From contig DASZLL010000063.1 in the NCBI GenBank assembly GCA_035552395.1, forward strand, positions 1 through 39,178: a stretch of 39,178 nucleotides of DNA. Reading direction: 5' to 3'. Both the position numbers and the translations under genes were made by a program. Shown in pieces: positions 1 through 7,869 of the stretch. Origin of the DNA: Bog-473 sp035552395 (GTDB taxonomy: Bacteria > Actinomycetota > Acidimicrobiia > Acidimicrobiales > RAAP-2). The notes under the pieces are model-generated. The model was not told the origin of the DNA and searched no databases. It saw only the letters and a program-made list of their open reading frames with translations. Every line of letters begins with the position of its first letter. The stretch's first letter is position 1.

Positions 1-732
1 CCGGTCTCTGTGCGCGGTACGCCGCAGCCGTTCCACCGCTCCGCCGCGCGTGAGCTGGTCGTCTACCTGGCGTTCCACCGCGAAGGTGTACGCCACGACG
101 ATTGGGCACTCGCGCTCTGGCCCGACCGGCCGGTGTCCCCGGCAACCGTGTATTCCACGGCGTCCGATGCGCGACGCGCGCTGGGCCGAGCGACCGACGG
201 CGCGGCGTGCTTGCCGTGCGGCCCCCGGCTCTGCCTGCACCGCTCCGTGGAGACCGACGTCGATCGATTCCACGCCTTGGCGCGAGCGGGTGACTTTGTC
301 GAAGCGGTCGGGTTAATACGCGGTCCGCTCTTCGGGGGATTGCGCCGCCCGGACTGGGCCGTGCTCGACGGGACCCTCGCCCAGGTCGAGGCCGCGATTG
401 TGCATGCCGTGTTGCACGGCGCCGACACCTTGCTGTGCTCGGGCCGGAGCACCGAGTCGGAGTGGATCGTGCGGCGGGGCCTGGTCGTCAGCCCTTACGA
501 CGAACGCCTCTACCGCGCGTTGCTGCGAGCCCTCGCCGCCCAGGGGAACCGCCTCGGACTTCGTGCCGCCATGGCACAGCTGCTCGTGGTCGCCGGCGAC
601 CCGCCGGATCCGGCGCAGCTCGGTAGGCGGGAGACCGGCGCGTGGGAGCCGCGGCACCCCGAGACGTCCGCCCTGTACAGAGAACTTCTCTGCGGATGGC
701 CTGCGACGGGAGGAGCACCGGCCAGGCTGTAG
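1..732 (+). CDS. BTAD-domain transcriptional regulator, C-terminal part (cut by window edge)
   Basis: The reading frame is open at the left edge, so this is the 3' part of a longer gene; a GTG at 10 is in frame but need not be the start. The visible residues begin with the end of a winged-helix DNA-binding segment of the OmpR/SARP type (around ALWPDRPVSPATVYS and ARRALG). An all-helical bacterial transcriptional activator domain (BTAD) follows, with the usual rhythm of PDWAVLDGTLAQVE, then SPYDERLYRALLRALAAQG. In actinobacteria such C-termini belong to SARP-like regulators or to large LysM/BTAD membrane proteins; the missing N-terminus would decide. The stop TAG at 730-732 lies 14 nt before the next gene. 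Family assignment is fairly safe; the regulated targets are unknown. Confidence 0.75.
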   Translation, partial: PVSVRGTPQPFHRSAARELVVYLAFHREGVRHDDWALALWPDRPVSPATVYSTASDARRALGRATDGAACLPCGPRLCLHRSVETDVDRFHALARAGDFVEAVGLIRGPLFGGLRRPDWAVLDGTLAQVEAAIVHAVLHGADTLLCSGRSTESEWIVRRGLVVSPYDERLYRALLRALAAQGNRLGLRAAMAQLLVVAGDPPDPAQLGRRETGAWEPRHPETSALYRELLCGWPATGGAPARL

Positions 733-746
733 GGTTGCGTCCCGCA

Positions 747-1607
747 ATGGCGAGAAGCTCTTCAGGAAAATCGGTCGCACGCGCCGCCGCCACGGGTGGC
801 GGCGCGACCTATCGCGGCCAGATGCCGGTGAACTGGTACGCCGCCCTGGTGGTGATCGTCCTCATCGGGGTCGCCTCGGTCGCTCTCGCCAAATACCACT
901 ACAACCAGACCGCGGCGGCCGTCGAGCCGGCCGTCGGCACCACCTGGCATGCGGCCATCGGGTTCGACATCTGCGGGACCTTGGAGCCCTCCCTCACGGC
1001 GTCTCCCAGCAGCGCGTCCACGGGGCTCACAACGACCGGTGATGGCGTCGTCTTGGTTGCTCCGAAGAAGTCCGGCGAGGCGGGCGCCAACGCCACGGTC
1101 GGCAAGTTCGCCAGCGGGTATACCGGCCTGACGTTGACGAACACCGCACTGAAGTATCCGGCGGCCAAGACGCCCGAATACAAGAACGGCCAGAAGTGCC
1201 CGGCCGGCACGCCCGACGCCGGGAAGGTGGGGAAGATGGTGGCCCGTTCGTGGGTCATCACCACCCAGACCAAGAACAAACAGCAGGTACAGACCGGCGG
1301 CGCCACGACGGCGAAGCCGGCAGACCTCAAGTTCTTGGACCGCCAACTGATCACGGTTGGATTCGTCCCGGCGGGCACGAAGCTGCCGAAGCCGCCGCCC
1401 GCCACCATCACGGCCCTGTTGCAGGTTCTCTCGGGGAGCCAGCCTGTCGCCACCACGACGACGACGGCGCCGGGCGCCACGAGCTCGACGACTGCGACGA
1501 CGAGCAGCACTGCCACGACCACGAGCACCACGGCGGCGCCGACCACGAGCACCACGGTGGCGCCGACGACCACGACGAAACCTTCGTCCACCACGACGAC
1601 GAAGTAA
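747..1607 (+). CDS. Membrane-anchored protein with Thr-rich C-terminal tail, unknown function
   Basis: I do not recognise the family. The 286-residue product has a short basic cytoplasmic N-terminus, one membrane segment at about residues 29-49 (WYAALVVIVLIGVASVALA), and an external domain of about 180 residues with only two cysteines (C76 and C151), which could pair. From about residue 237 to the end it is almost only Thr, Ser, Ala and Pro, like a cell-wall-spanning or O-glycosylated stalk. The ATG at 747 is chosen because upstream in-frame starts lie inside the preceding BTAD gene. The stop codon TAA shares its last A with the ATG of the guanylyltransferase gene (TAATG), so the two are probably translationally coupled. 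A role as an O-mannosylated surface protein is conjecture from this coupling and the tail. Confidence 0.75.
   Translation: MARSSSGKSVARAAATGGGATYRGQMPVNWYAALVVIVLIGVASVALAKYHYNQTAAAVEPAVGTTWHAAIGFDICGTLEPSLTASPSSASTGLTTTGDGVVLVAPKKSGEAGANATVGKFASGYTGLTLTNTALKYPAAKTPEYKNGQKCPAGTPDAGKVGKMVARSWVITTQTKNKQQVQTGGATTAKPADLKFLDRQLITVGFVPAGTKLPKPPPATITALLQVLSGSQPVATTTTTAPGATSSTTATTSSTATTTSTTAAPTTSTTVAPTTTTKPSSTTTTK
1520..1567 (+). repeat. 24-bp tandem duplication in the Thr-rich tail coding region
   Basis: Two adjacent 24-bp units (1520-1543 and 1544-1567) differ at one base and encode near-identical eight-residue Thr/Ser/Ala/Pro units. They sit within a longer stretch of ACC/ACG-type codons (about 1450-1604). 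Such in-frame repeats can expand or contract and so change stalk length between strains. Confidence 0.85.
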
Positions 1608-2683
1608 TGAAGGCGGTCGTCCTCGTCGGGGGCGAGGGGACCAGGTTGCGCCCCCTCACGCTCACGTCCCCCAAGCAGATGCTCCCCATCGTCGGCGTGC
1701 CGATGATCGAGCGGGTCCTCAACCAGCTCGCTGTGCACGGCGTGGACGAGGCCGTGCTCTCCCTCGGCTACCTCCCGGACGCCTTCATGCAGGCCTACCC
1801 CCAAGATCAGGCGGCCGGCGTGCGGCTGACCTATGCGGTCGAGCCCGAGCCGCTCGACACGGCGGGCGCGGTGCGCTTTGCGGCCGCCTTCGCCCGTATC
1901 GACGAGACGTTCGTGGTGGTGAACGGCGACGTGCTCACCGACCTCGACCTGACCGGCCTCGTGGCCTTTCACCGCGAGCGGGAGGCGGAGGGGACCATTG
2001 CCCTCCATCCCGTCGCCGATCCCTCGGCATTCGGCGTGGTGCCGACCGACTCGCAGGGCCGGGTCACCGCCTTCGTCGAGAAGCCGCCCCGCGACGAGGC
2101 CCCGACGAACGAAATCAACGCCGGGACGTACGTGCTCGAGGCCTCGGTGCTCGAGCGGATCCCCGAGGGCGGGCGCGTCTCCATCGAGCGCGAGACCTTC
2201 CCGGCCATGGTGCGCGACGGCAAACTCTTTGCGCGCTCCGACGACGCCTACTGGCTCGACACGGGCACACCATCCGCCTTCCTCGAGGCCAACTTCGACT
2301 ATGTGGCCGGCAAGCGTGGTCCGCTCGTCGCCCCGGGCCTGGTCGATGACGGCTCGGGCGTGCTCATGGAGGGCGAGAGCGAGATCTCGGGCGACGTCGT
2401 GGGGCTCTGCGTCCTGTTCTCCGGCTGCGTGATCGAGCCGGGCGCTCGGGTGGAGCACAGTATCCTCGGCCGCGGGTCCGTCATCTCCGCCGGCGCCGTG
2501 GTCAGCGATTCCGTGTTGATGGAGGCCTGTCACGTGGCGGGCGACGCCAAGGTCTCGAGCTCCGTGATGGGACCTCGGTCCGTCGTAGGGCAGCGGGGGG
2601 ACGTGCGGCCGGTCTCGGTACTCGGCGCCGACGCCGTCGTCTCCTCCGGAACGCTTGTCGACGGCGAACGGGTGTCGGGCTAA
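1607..2683 (+). CDS. Mannose-1-phosphate guanylyltransferase-like sugar nucleotidyltransferase
   Basis: The product (358 aa) probably makes GDP-mannose from mannose-1-phosphate and GTP in the cytoplasm. The N-terminus has the nucleotidyltransferase signature VGGEGTRLRPLT (residues 7-18) with the following PKQMLP, a VNGDVLTDLD metal-binding segment, and FVEKP further on. The last third is a left-handed beta-helix of hexapeptide repeats, as in the GMPPB/ManC-like subfamily of actinobacteria (Rv3264c type). Substrate identity (mannose versus glucose-1-phosphate) cannot be read from motifs; the cofD/cofE neighbours and the phosphomannomutase at 22771 favour mannose. The ATG overlaps the upstream stop by one base, and the epimerase gene starts 12 nt downstream, so it sits in the middle of an operon. 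Confidence 0.8.
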   Translation: MKAVVLVGGEGTRLRPLTLTSPKQMLPIVGVPMIERVLNQLAVHGVDEAVLSLGYLPDAFMQAYPQDQAAGVRLTYAVEPEPLDTAGAVRFAAAFARIDETFVVVNGDVLTDLDLTGLVAFHREREAEGTIALHPVADPSAFGVVPTDSQGRVTAFVEKPPRDEAPTNEINAGTYVLEASVLERIPEGGRVSIERETFPAMVRDGKLFARSDDAYWLDTGTPSAFLEANFDYVAGKRGPLVAPGLVDDGSGVLMEGESEISGDVVGLCVLFSGCVIEPGARVEHSILGRGSVISAGAVVSDSVLMEACHVAGDAKVSSSVMGPRSVVGQRGDVRPVSVLGADAVVSSGTLVDGERVSG

Positions 2684-2695
2684 GAAGGGCGGCGC

Positions 2696-3646
2696 ATGCG
2701 CACCCTGGTCACTGGCGGCGCGGGCTTCATAGGTTCGAATCTGGTCGATCGGCTGTTGGCCGAAGGCCACGAGGTCGACGTGGTGGATGACTTCTCCACC
2801 GGCTCGCTGTCGAATCTGTCCGAGGCCCGCGGACGCGGCGGCCGGTCGCTCACGATTCACCACCTCGACATCACGGCGCCGGCCGTCGTGGAGTTGATGG
2901 AACGCCGGCGCCCGGAGCTGGTGTTCCACCTCGCGGCGCAGGCCGACGTCAGGGTGTCGGTCGCCCGACCGACCCATGACGCCGCGGTCAACATCATCGG
3001 ATCGCTGCAGATCCTCGAAGGTGCGCGCCGAGCCGAGACGGAACGCATCGTGTTCGCCGCCAGCGGGGGCACGCTGTACGGCGATCCCGCGCCGGAGGAG
3101 CTTCCGGTGCGCGAATCGCACCCCCAGCAGCCGCTGTCGCCGTACGGAGTTTCCAAGAAGTCGGTCATCGACTACCTCGTTGCCTACCGCGAGCTGCACG
3201 CGCTCGAGTTCTGCGCGCTCGCCCTCGGCAACGTGTACGGACCGCGGCAAGACCCGCACGGGGAGGCCGGGGTCGTCGCCATCTTCGCCGAGCGGATACT
3301 GCGGGGCGATCCCGTCAAGGTCTTCGGGGACGGCGAACAGACCCGGGATTTCGTGTTCGTCGACGACGTCGTCGATGCGTTCGTGCGGGCCGCGACGCGC
3401 GGCGGCGGCCTGGTCTGCAACATCGGGACCGGGACGGAGACCTCGGTGAATCAGTTGTTGTCGACGATGGCTGGCCAGGCCGGCCTCGAGGTGTCGCCCG
3501 TTTTCGCTCCGTTGCGCACGGGCGAGCTGTTGCGCTCGTGCCTCGACGTGGAACGGGCGGCGATTCAGCTTGGCTGGCGGCCCTGGACCGACCTCGCCGA
3601 CGGCACCCGCGCCGTCCTCGAGTTCGTCGGCCCGCGGCTGGGCTGA
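2696..3646 (+). CDS. NAD-dependent sugar-nucleotide epimerase/dehydratase (GalE-like)
   Basis: Extended short-chain dehydrogenase of 316 aa acting on nucleotide sugars. It has the Rossmann glycine motif GGAGFIGSNL (7-16), Asp31-Asp32 at the end of beta-2 for NAD binding, the FHLAAQADV segment, and the catalytic Ser123, Tyr150 and Lys154 (YGVSK). The form GNVYGPRQDP is typical of UDP-glucose 4-epimerase and related enzymes. An AAGAAGGG Shine-Dalgarno (2682-2689) precedes the ATG by six bases. It is co-directional with the guanylyltransferase and ends 7 nt before the convergent cofE, with no room for a terminator. UDP-glucose or UDP-glucuronate epimerisation is most likely; dTDP-sugar dehydration is an alternative. 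Confidence 0.8.
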   Translation: MRTLVTGGAGFIGSNLVDRLLAEGHEVDVVDDFSTGSLSNLSEARGRGGRSLTIHHLDITAPAVVELMERRRPELVFHLAAQADVRVSVARPTHDAAVNIIGSLQILEGARRAETERIVFAASGGTLYGDPAPEELPVRESHPQQPLSPYGVSKKSVIDYLVAYRELHALEFCALALGNVYGPRQDPHGEAGVVAIFAERILRGDPVKVFGDGEQTRDFVFVDDVVDAFVRAATRGGGLVCNIGTGTETSVNQLLSTMAGQAGLEVSPVFAPLRTGELLRSCLDVERAAIQLGWRPWTDLADGTRAVLEFVGPRLG

Positions 3647-3653
3647 GGCCGAA

Positions 3654-4385
3654 TTAGCGGAAGAGATCCTCGTCGGGGGGGCGGACGACCTCGGCGCGGA
3701 CGGACGCGGGCCGGAGCCACGCTGCCGGGACGCCGCGCACGATGGCCACCGGCACGCCACGATCCTTGCCCATCACGAGCTCCGCGGCGCCGGCGATCTC
3801 GTCGGCGACGCACACCTCGGTCGCCATGAGCTCGCGTCCTCCCGCGTCGAGCGTCCCCTTGAGGTCCACGACGGCCGCGACGCCGGCGCAGCCGATGGCG
3901 ACGTCGGTGACCCCGCGGCGCCACGCCCGCCCGAACGTGTCCGAGATGATCACCCCGACCGCCACTCCGAGCAAGTGCTCCAGGGCCGCCCGGATTCGGC
4001 GCGCCGAGCGGTCCGCGTCCTCAGGGAGCAGCGCGGCGGTGCCTTCCTCCACGTTCGAAAGGTCGACACCGGCATTGGCGCAGATGAACCCGTGCCGGGT
4101 CTCGCTGATGACCAGGTCGCCCCGCCGGCGCAGGATCCGCACCGATTCTTGCTCGACCAACGCAACCTTGGCCGCCGGGTCGGCGTGATCGAGCGCGACC
4201 AACCGGCCTTCGGTCTTGGAGACCACCTTTTGGGTCACCACGAGCACGTCGCCCTGGCGGATCTCGGGGCCCTCCGGCCGCGCTGGCGCCACCGCCGCCG
4301 CGATGAGCTGACCCAGGTCGGCGCCCGGCGCCACCTCACCGATGCCGGTGAGGGGAATGAGCGTGACGCCCTCAGCTCCGGACAT
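3654..4385 (-). CDS. cofE: Coenzyme F420-0:L-glutamate ligase (CofE/FbiB N-terminal domain only)
   Basis: Adds glutamate residues to F420-0 using GTP, finishing the F420 tail. The 243-aa product matches the CofE fold throughout: a beta-strand start (VTLIPLTGIGEV), GDVLVVTQKVVSKTEGR, RHGFICANAGVD, DADRSARRIRAAL, and ISDTFGRAWRRGVTDVAIG near residue 150. Mycobacterial FbiB is almost twice as long because it carries a C-terminal FMN-binding, nitroreductase-like domain. That domain is absent here, so reduction of dehydro-F420-0 must be done by a separate protein if the PEP route is used. The start overlaps the end of cofD by 14 bp, so the two genes form one minus-strand operon in the order cofD-cofE. 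Confidence 0.92.
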   Translation of the reverse strand: MSGAEGVTLIPLTGIGEVAPGADLGQLIAAAVAPARPEGPEIRQGDVLVVTQKVVSKTEGRLVALDHADPAAKVALVEQESVRILRRRGDLVISETRHGFICANAGVDLSNVEEGTAALLPEDADRSARRIRAALEHLLGVAVGVIISDTFGRAWRRGVTDVAIGCAGVAAVVDLKGTLDAGGRELMATEVCVADEIAGAAELVMGKDRGVPVAIVRGVPAAWLRPASVRAEVVRPPDEDLFR

Positions 4386-5319
4386 CGCGCACCACGCGGG
4401 CCAGGTTTGCCGCTCGCTCCGGCGAGCTCATCACCGTGGCGGCCACCACACACCGCACCCCTTCGGCCTCCACTGCTCCCACATGGTCGGCGTCCGCCTC
4501 GTCAATCACGAGAGTGCCGACCCAGGACGCGTAGAGCCGGGCCACGCCGACCACCGAGGGCTCGGTGCCCAGTTCGAGCATCAAACGGTCGGCCGGGCCC
4601 TTGAGGGCGGCGCCCGCGATGATGGGGGAGACCGCGACGACGTCGTCCCGCCGGGCGCGCAGAGCCTCGAGGACGCCGGGCACGGCGAGCACGGGTCCAA
4701 TGGAGACCACGGGGTTGGAAGGGCAGACGACGATCAGCTCCGCGTCGGCCAAGGCCGCCATGACCCCCGGTGCCGGGCGCGCGTCCGACGCGCCGTCGAA
4801 ACGCACCCGGCGCACCGGGACGTCGTGGGCCAGACGGACGAAGTAGTCCTGGAAGCTGACCTCCGTGTCGGCCGGCCCCAGGGCGCTGGCCGCGGCGAGC
4901 GTGAGCCGCGTCCGCAGCGGGTCATCGGTGACGGGGAGCAGCCGCACCGCAATGTCGCGGCGTTGGCACAGTGCCGCCGTGACCGCGCTGAGCGGCTCCC
5001 CGGCGGCGAGGCGGCCGGTGCGGAAGAGGTGGGTGGCCAGGTCGCGGTCACCGAGCCGGAACCAGACCTCGCCACCCAACCGGGTCAGCTCGTCCATGAC
5101 GGTCCAGCTCTCGCCGGCCACCCCCCAGCCCGTTTCTCGGTTGTCCATCCCGGCCAACGAGTAGGTCACGGAGTCGAGGTCCGGGCTGATCGAGAGCCCG
5201 TGGAGGACCGTGTCGTCGCCGACGTTGACCACTGCCGTGATCTCGTCGCCTGGCACGACGCGCACCAGGCCAGAGAGCATCCGGGCGGCCCCGACGCCGC
5301 CGCACAGGGCCACCAGCAC
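4372..5319 (-). CDS. cofD: 2-phospho-L-lactate (or phosphoenolpyruvate) transferase CofD/FbiA
   Basis: Transfers the activated C3 acid unit to Fo to make F420-0 or its dehydro form. The 315-aa sequence opens with the nucleotide-binding loop LCGGVGAARML, followed by VVNVGDD, SLAGMDNRETGWG, VCPSNPVVSIGPVL and SPIIAGAALKGPADRLM, all diagnostic for the family. I place the start at GTG 5319. It gives the expected N-terminus, and the hexamer TATGCT sits exactly six bases upstream, as in a leaderless transcript. The frame stays open farther upstream but contains no family sequence. In mycobacteria the activated substrate derives from phosphoenolpyruvate; the sequence alone does not settle which substrate this enzyme uses. 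Confidence 0.93.
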   Translation of the reverse strand: MLVALCGGVGAARMLSGLVRVVPGDEITAVVNVGDDTVLHGLSISPDLDSVTYSLAGMDNRETGWGVAGESWTVMDELTRLGGEVWFRLGDRDLATHLFRTGRLAAGEPLSAVTAALCQRRDIAVRLLPVTDDPLRTRLTLAAASALGPADTEVSFQDYFVRLAHDVPVRRVRFDGASDARPAPGVMAALADAELIVVCPSNPVVSIGPVLAVPGVLEALRARRDDVVAVSPIIAGAALKGPADRLMLELGTEPSVVGVARLYASWVGTLVIDEADADHVGAVEAEGVRCVVAATVMSSPERAANLARVVRDVRS

Positions 5320-5331
5320 GCAGCGAGCATA
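5320..5331 (-). promoter_or_regulatory. Probable leaderless promoter of cofD
   Basis: Read on the minus strand, TATGCT (5331-5326) is followed after six bases by the GTG start of cofD. This spacing would put the transcription start on or next to the first base of the start codon. No Shine-Dalgarno is present. It matches the pattern seen at six other genes in this window. Confidence 0.5.
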
Positions 5332-5383
5332 GGAGTGCGGCGGGGAAGGGCCGTTCGGGCCCCTGGTACCATCGCCGCCCGCC

Positions 5384-7045
5384 ATGCCCACCGCGATCCC
5401 GCTGGACCGGCACTCGACGGTCGTGTCCGTCCTGCGAGAGGCGGCCCACGTCAACGGCGATGTCGAGGCCTACGTGGAGCCCGCCGGGGCGAGGGAGCGC
5501 CGTTCGCTCACCTTCGCCCAATGGGACCAAGCCGCCGACGGCGTGGCCGGCTACCTGCAAGGACGGGGTATCCGCCAGGGTGACGTCGTCTGCCTGCTCC
5601 TGCCGTCGTGCATCGACTACGCCGTGCTCTACGCCGCCCTGCAACGCCTCGGCGCCATCACGTCGGGCCTCAACCCCCGTATGGGCGCCGGAGAGGTGGC
5701 CTCCGTCGTGGAGCGGGCCGCACCCGTGCTGATGGTCGTCGATACGGACGCGGCCGTCCCCCCTGAGGCGGCCGGCGTGCCGCAGGTGACCCGCGCCGAG
5801 GTGGAGGAGGCATGGACCGCGCCAGCCCCGGCTTCGCGGCCCGAGCTGGGCGCCCACGACCCGGTGGCCGTCGTGTGGACGAGCGGGACGACCGGGCAGC
5901 CCAAGGGCGCCCTGTTCGACCACGCCAACCTCGCCGCGGTGGCCCGCGGCACCGACGTGCTCAGCCAGCCCGGCGACCGCAGGTTGTCGCCCCTGCCCTT
6001 CGCGCACGTCGCCTACATGACCCGCGCCTGGGACGAGATCGCCCACGCGGTCACCACCGTCATCACCCCCACGCCGTGGCGTGCGGACGACGCGGTGCGC
6101 ATCATGGCCGCCGAGCGCATCACCGTCGGCCAGGGGGTGCCGACGCAGTGGGCGCTCATGTTGGCCTCCGAGGAGTTGGCCGGCGCCGACCTCACTTCGC
6201 TCCGCGTGGTGGGCACGGGCGCGGCCCGCATGAGCGCCACGATGGTCGCCGAGGTGCGCGAGCGCTTCGGGGCGCCGGTCGTCGTCCGCTACACCTCGAC
6301 GGAGGCTTCGCTCGGGACGGGGACCACGCTGACGTCCTCCGACGCCGAGGTGGCGACAACGGTCGGCCGCCCCGTACCCGGCGTCGAGCTCGCGATCGTC
6401 GACGACACCGGCGCGCCGGTCGCGTCGGGTTCGATCGGGCGGGTCATGCTTCGTTCTCCGGCCGCCATGCGCGGGTACTGGGGCCGGGGTCCGGGCCACG
6501 GCCGCTCCGTCCGAGAGCTGATCGACGCCGACGCCACCGCGTCGGTGCTGGCGCCCGACGGCTGGCTCACGACGGGTGACTTCGGGTTCGTGACCCCCGA
6601 AGGGAACCTCCGGTTGGCCGGTCGCGCCCACGAGCGCTACATCAGGGGCGGCTACAACGTGTATCCGGCCGAGGTCGAAGAGGCCCTGGCCACACACCCC
6701 ACCGTCGCCCGGGCCGCCGTGACCGGGGCGCCGGACGAAGTGCTCGGCGAGATCGGGGTGGCGGTCGTGGTAGCCGCGCCGGGCCCCCGGCCCGAGCTCG
6801 CCGCGCTGCGGGCGCATTGCGCGACGCGGCTCTCGGACTACAAGGCCCCCGATGCCCTGGTCGTGGTCGACGAGCTCCCACTCACCCCGATGATGAAGGT
6901 GGACCCGGTGCGCCTAGGCGCCCTGGCGGCGCAGGCGGCCGAGGAACGCCGGTCGGCCCGAGAACGCGAGCACCGCCCGAGCGCCGGGATGGTAGGCAGT
7001 GGCGGCGACGAGACCGCTGCGGCCGACCAGAAGGAGCGTGCATGA
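5384..7045 (+). CDS. AMP-forming acyl-CoA synthetase/ligase
   Basis: ANL-superfamily enzyme of 553 aa that activates a carboxylic acid as acyl-AMP and then forms the CoA thioester. The core motifs are all present: the phosphate loop TSGTTGQPKG (166-175), YTSTEASLG (adenine/acid site), DGWLTTGDFG with the ribose-binding Asp, RYIRGGYNVYPAEVEE at the hinge, and the catalytic lysine in PMMKVD near the C-terminus. The substrate cannot be named; fatty acids or small aromatic/alicyclic acids are possible. About 35 hydrophilic residues extend beyond the catalytic lysine region. The stop overlaps the ATG of the dehydrogenase gene (ATGA), so both are co-translated. The gene is divergent from cofD with a 64-bp gap. 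Confidence 0.88.
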   Translation: MPTAIPLDRHSTVVSVLREAAHVNGDVEAYVEPAGARERRSLTFAQWDQAADGVAGYLQGRGIRQGDVVCLLLPSCIDYAVLYAALQRLGAITSGLNPRMGAGEVASVVERAAPVLMVVDTDAAVPPEAAGVPQVTRAEVEEAWTAPAPASRPELGAHDPVAVVWTSGTTGQPKGALFDHANLAAVARGTDVLSQPGDRRLSPLPFAHVAYMTRAWDEIAHAVTTVITPTPWRADDAVRIMAAERITVGQGVPTQWALMLASEELAGADLTSLRVVGTGAARMSATMVAEVRERFGAPVVVRYTSTEASLGTGTTLTSSDAEVATTVGRPVPGVELAIVDDTGAPVASGSIGRVMLRSPAAMRGYWGRGPGHGRSVRELIDADATASVLAPDGWLTTGDFGFVTPEGNLRLAGRAHERYIRGGYNVYPAEVEEALATHPTVARAAVTGAPDEVLGEIGVAVVVAAPGPRPELAALRAHCATRLSDYKAPDALVVVDELPLTPMMKVDPVRLGALAAQAAEERRSAREREHRPSAGMVGSGGDETAAADQKERA

Positions 7046-7869
7046 GCCCCACCAAGAGAGTCGGCCAGTCCGACCCCAACCGCGGGACAGCCCCCGAGGC
7101 GATCACCCCCGGCCGCTACACGGGTCGGGTCGCGATCGTCACCGGCGCCGGGTCAGGCATCGGGCGGGCCACGGCGCGCCGGCTGGCCGCCGAGGGGGCC
7201 GCCGTCGCCTGCCTCGACCTGGCCGCCGACGCCATCGCCGCCGTCGCCGCCGAGATCAACCAGGAGGCCGCCGACGCGGGTGGGCGCGCCGTCGCGCTGC
7301 GCTGCGACGTGACCGACGAAGCCGGCGTGGCCGACGCGGTGGCGCAGTCGAAGGCCGAGCTCGGAGAGATCACCAATCTGTGCAACATCGCGGGCATCGG
7401 TGGGTTCGCCCACACGCCCGAGCAGTCCTTGAGCGGGTGGGACAAGATCATCGCGGTCAACCTGACCGGCACCTTCCTGATGTGCCGGACGGTCCTCCCG
7501 TCGATGATCGAGCACGGCGGCGCCATCGTGAACACCGTCTCGACTGCCGGCATTATCGGCCAGCCCTACTCGGCGGCATACTGCGCGTCCAAGGGCGGGG
7601 TCAAGATGCTCACCAAGGCACTGGCGGTCGAGTACATGGCGCGCGGCGTCCGCGTCAACGGCGTCGCACCCGGTGGAGTCGACACGCCGATCATCCACAA
7701 CTTCGGGCCGCCCGAAGACTCGGACTGGAAGCTCATAGAGCGTTTGATGACGCCGATCGGGTTTGCCTTCCCCCACGAGATCGCCGGCGCCTTCGCCTAC
7801 CTCGGATCGCATGAGGCCGACTACGTGACCGGCGCGATTCTGTCCATCGACGGGGCGATCACGACCTGA
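7042..7869 (+). CDS. Short-chain dehydrogenase/reductase (SDR), classical type
   Basis: NAD(P)-dependent oxidoreductase of 275 aa. Visible are the cofactor motif TGAGSGIG (34-41), an acidic residue at the end of beta-2 (CLDLAAD) that suggests NAD preference, CDVTD, the NIAG motif (here CNIAG), catalytic Ser167, Tyr180 and Lys184 (YCASK), and the VAPGGVDTP segment. The ATG at 7042 is set by AAGGAG (7031-7036) five bases upstream and by its four-base overlap with the ligase stop. A partner role with the acyl-CoA synthetase, such as oxidising a hydroxyacyl-CoA, is an inference from the operon only. Confidence 0.88.
   Translation: MSPTKRVGQSDPNRGTAPEAITPGRYTGRVAIVTGAGSGIGRATARRLAAEGAAVACLDLAADAIAAVAAEINQEAADAGGRAVALRCDVTDEAGVADAVAQSKAELGEITNLCNIAGIGGFAHTPEQSLSGWDKIIAVNLTGTFLMCRTVLPSMIEHGGAIVNTVSTAGIIGQPYSAAYCASKGGVKMLTKALAVEYMARGVRVNGVAPGGVDTPIIHNFGPPEDSDWKLIERLMTPIGFAFPHEIAGAFAYLGSHEADYVTGAILSIDGAITT

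Noticed and set aside
899..3760. A 953-codon open frame on the minus strand
   Set aside because: It is antisense to the Thr-rich protein, guanylyltransferase and epimerase genes, which have clear family motifs. The composition (Arg, His, Gly-rich) is that of a high-GC shadow frame.
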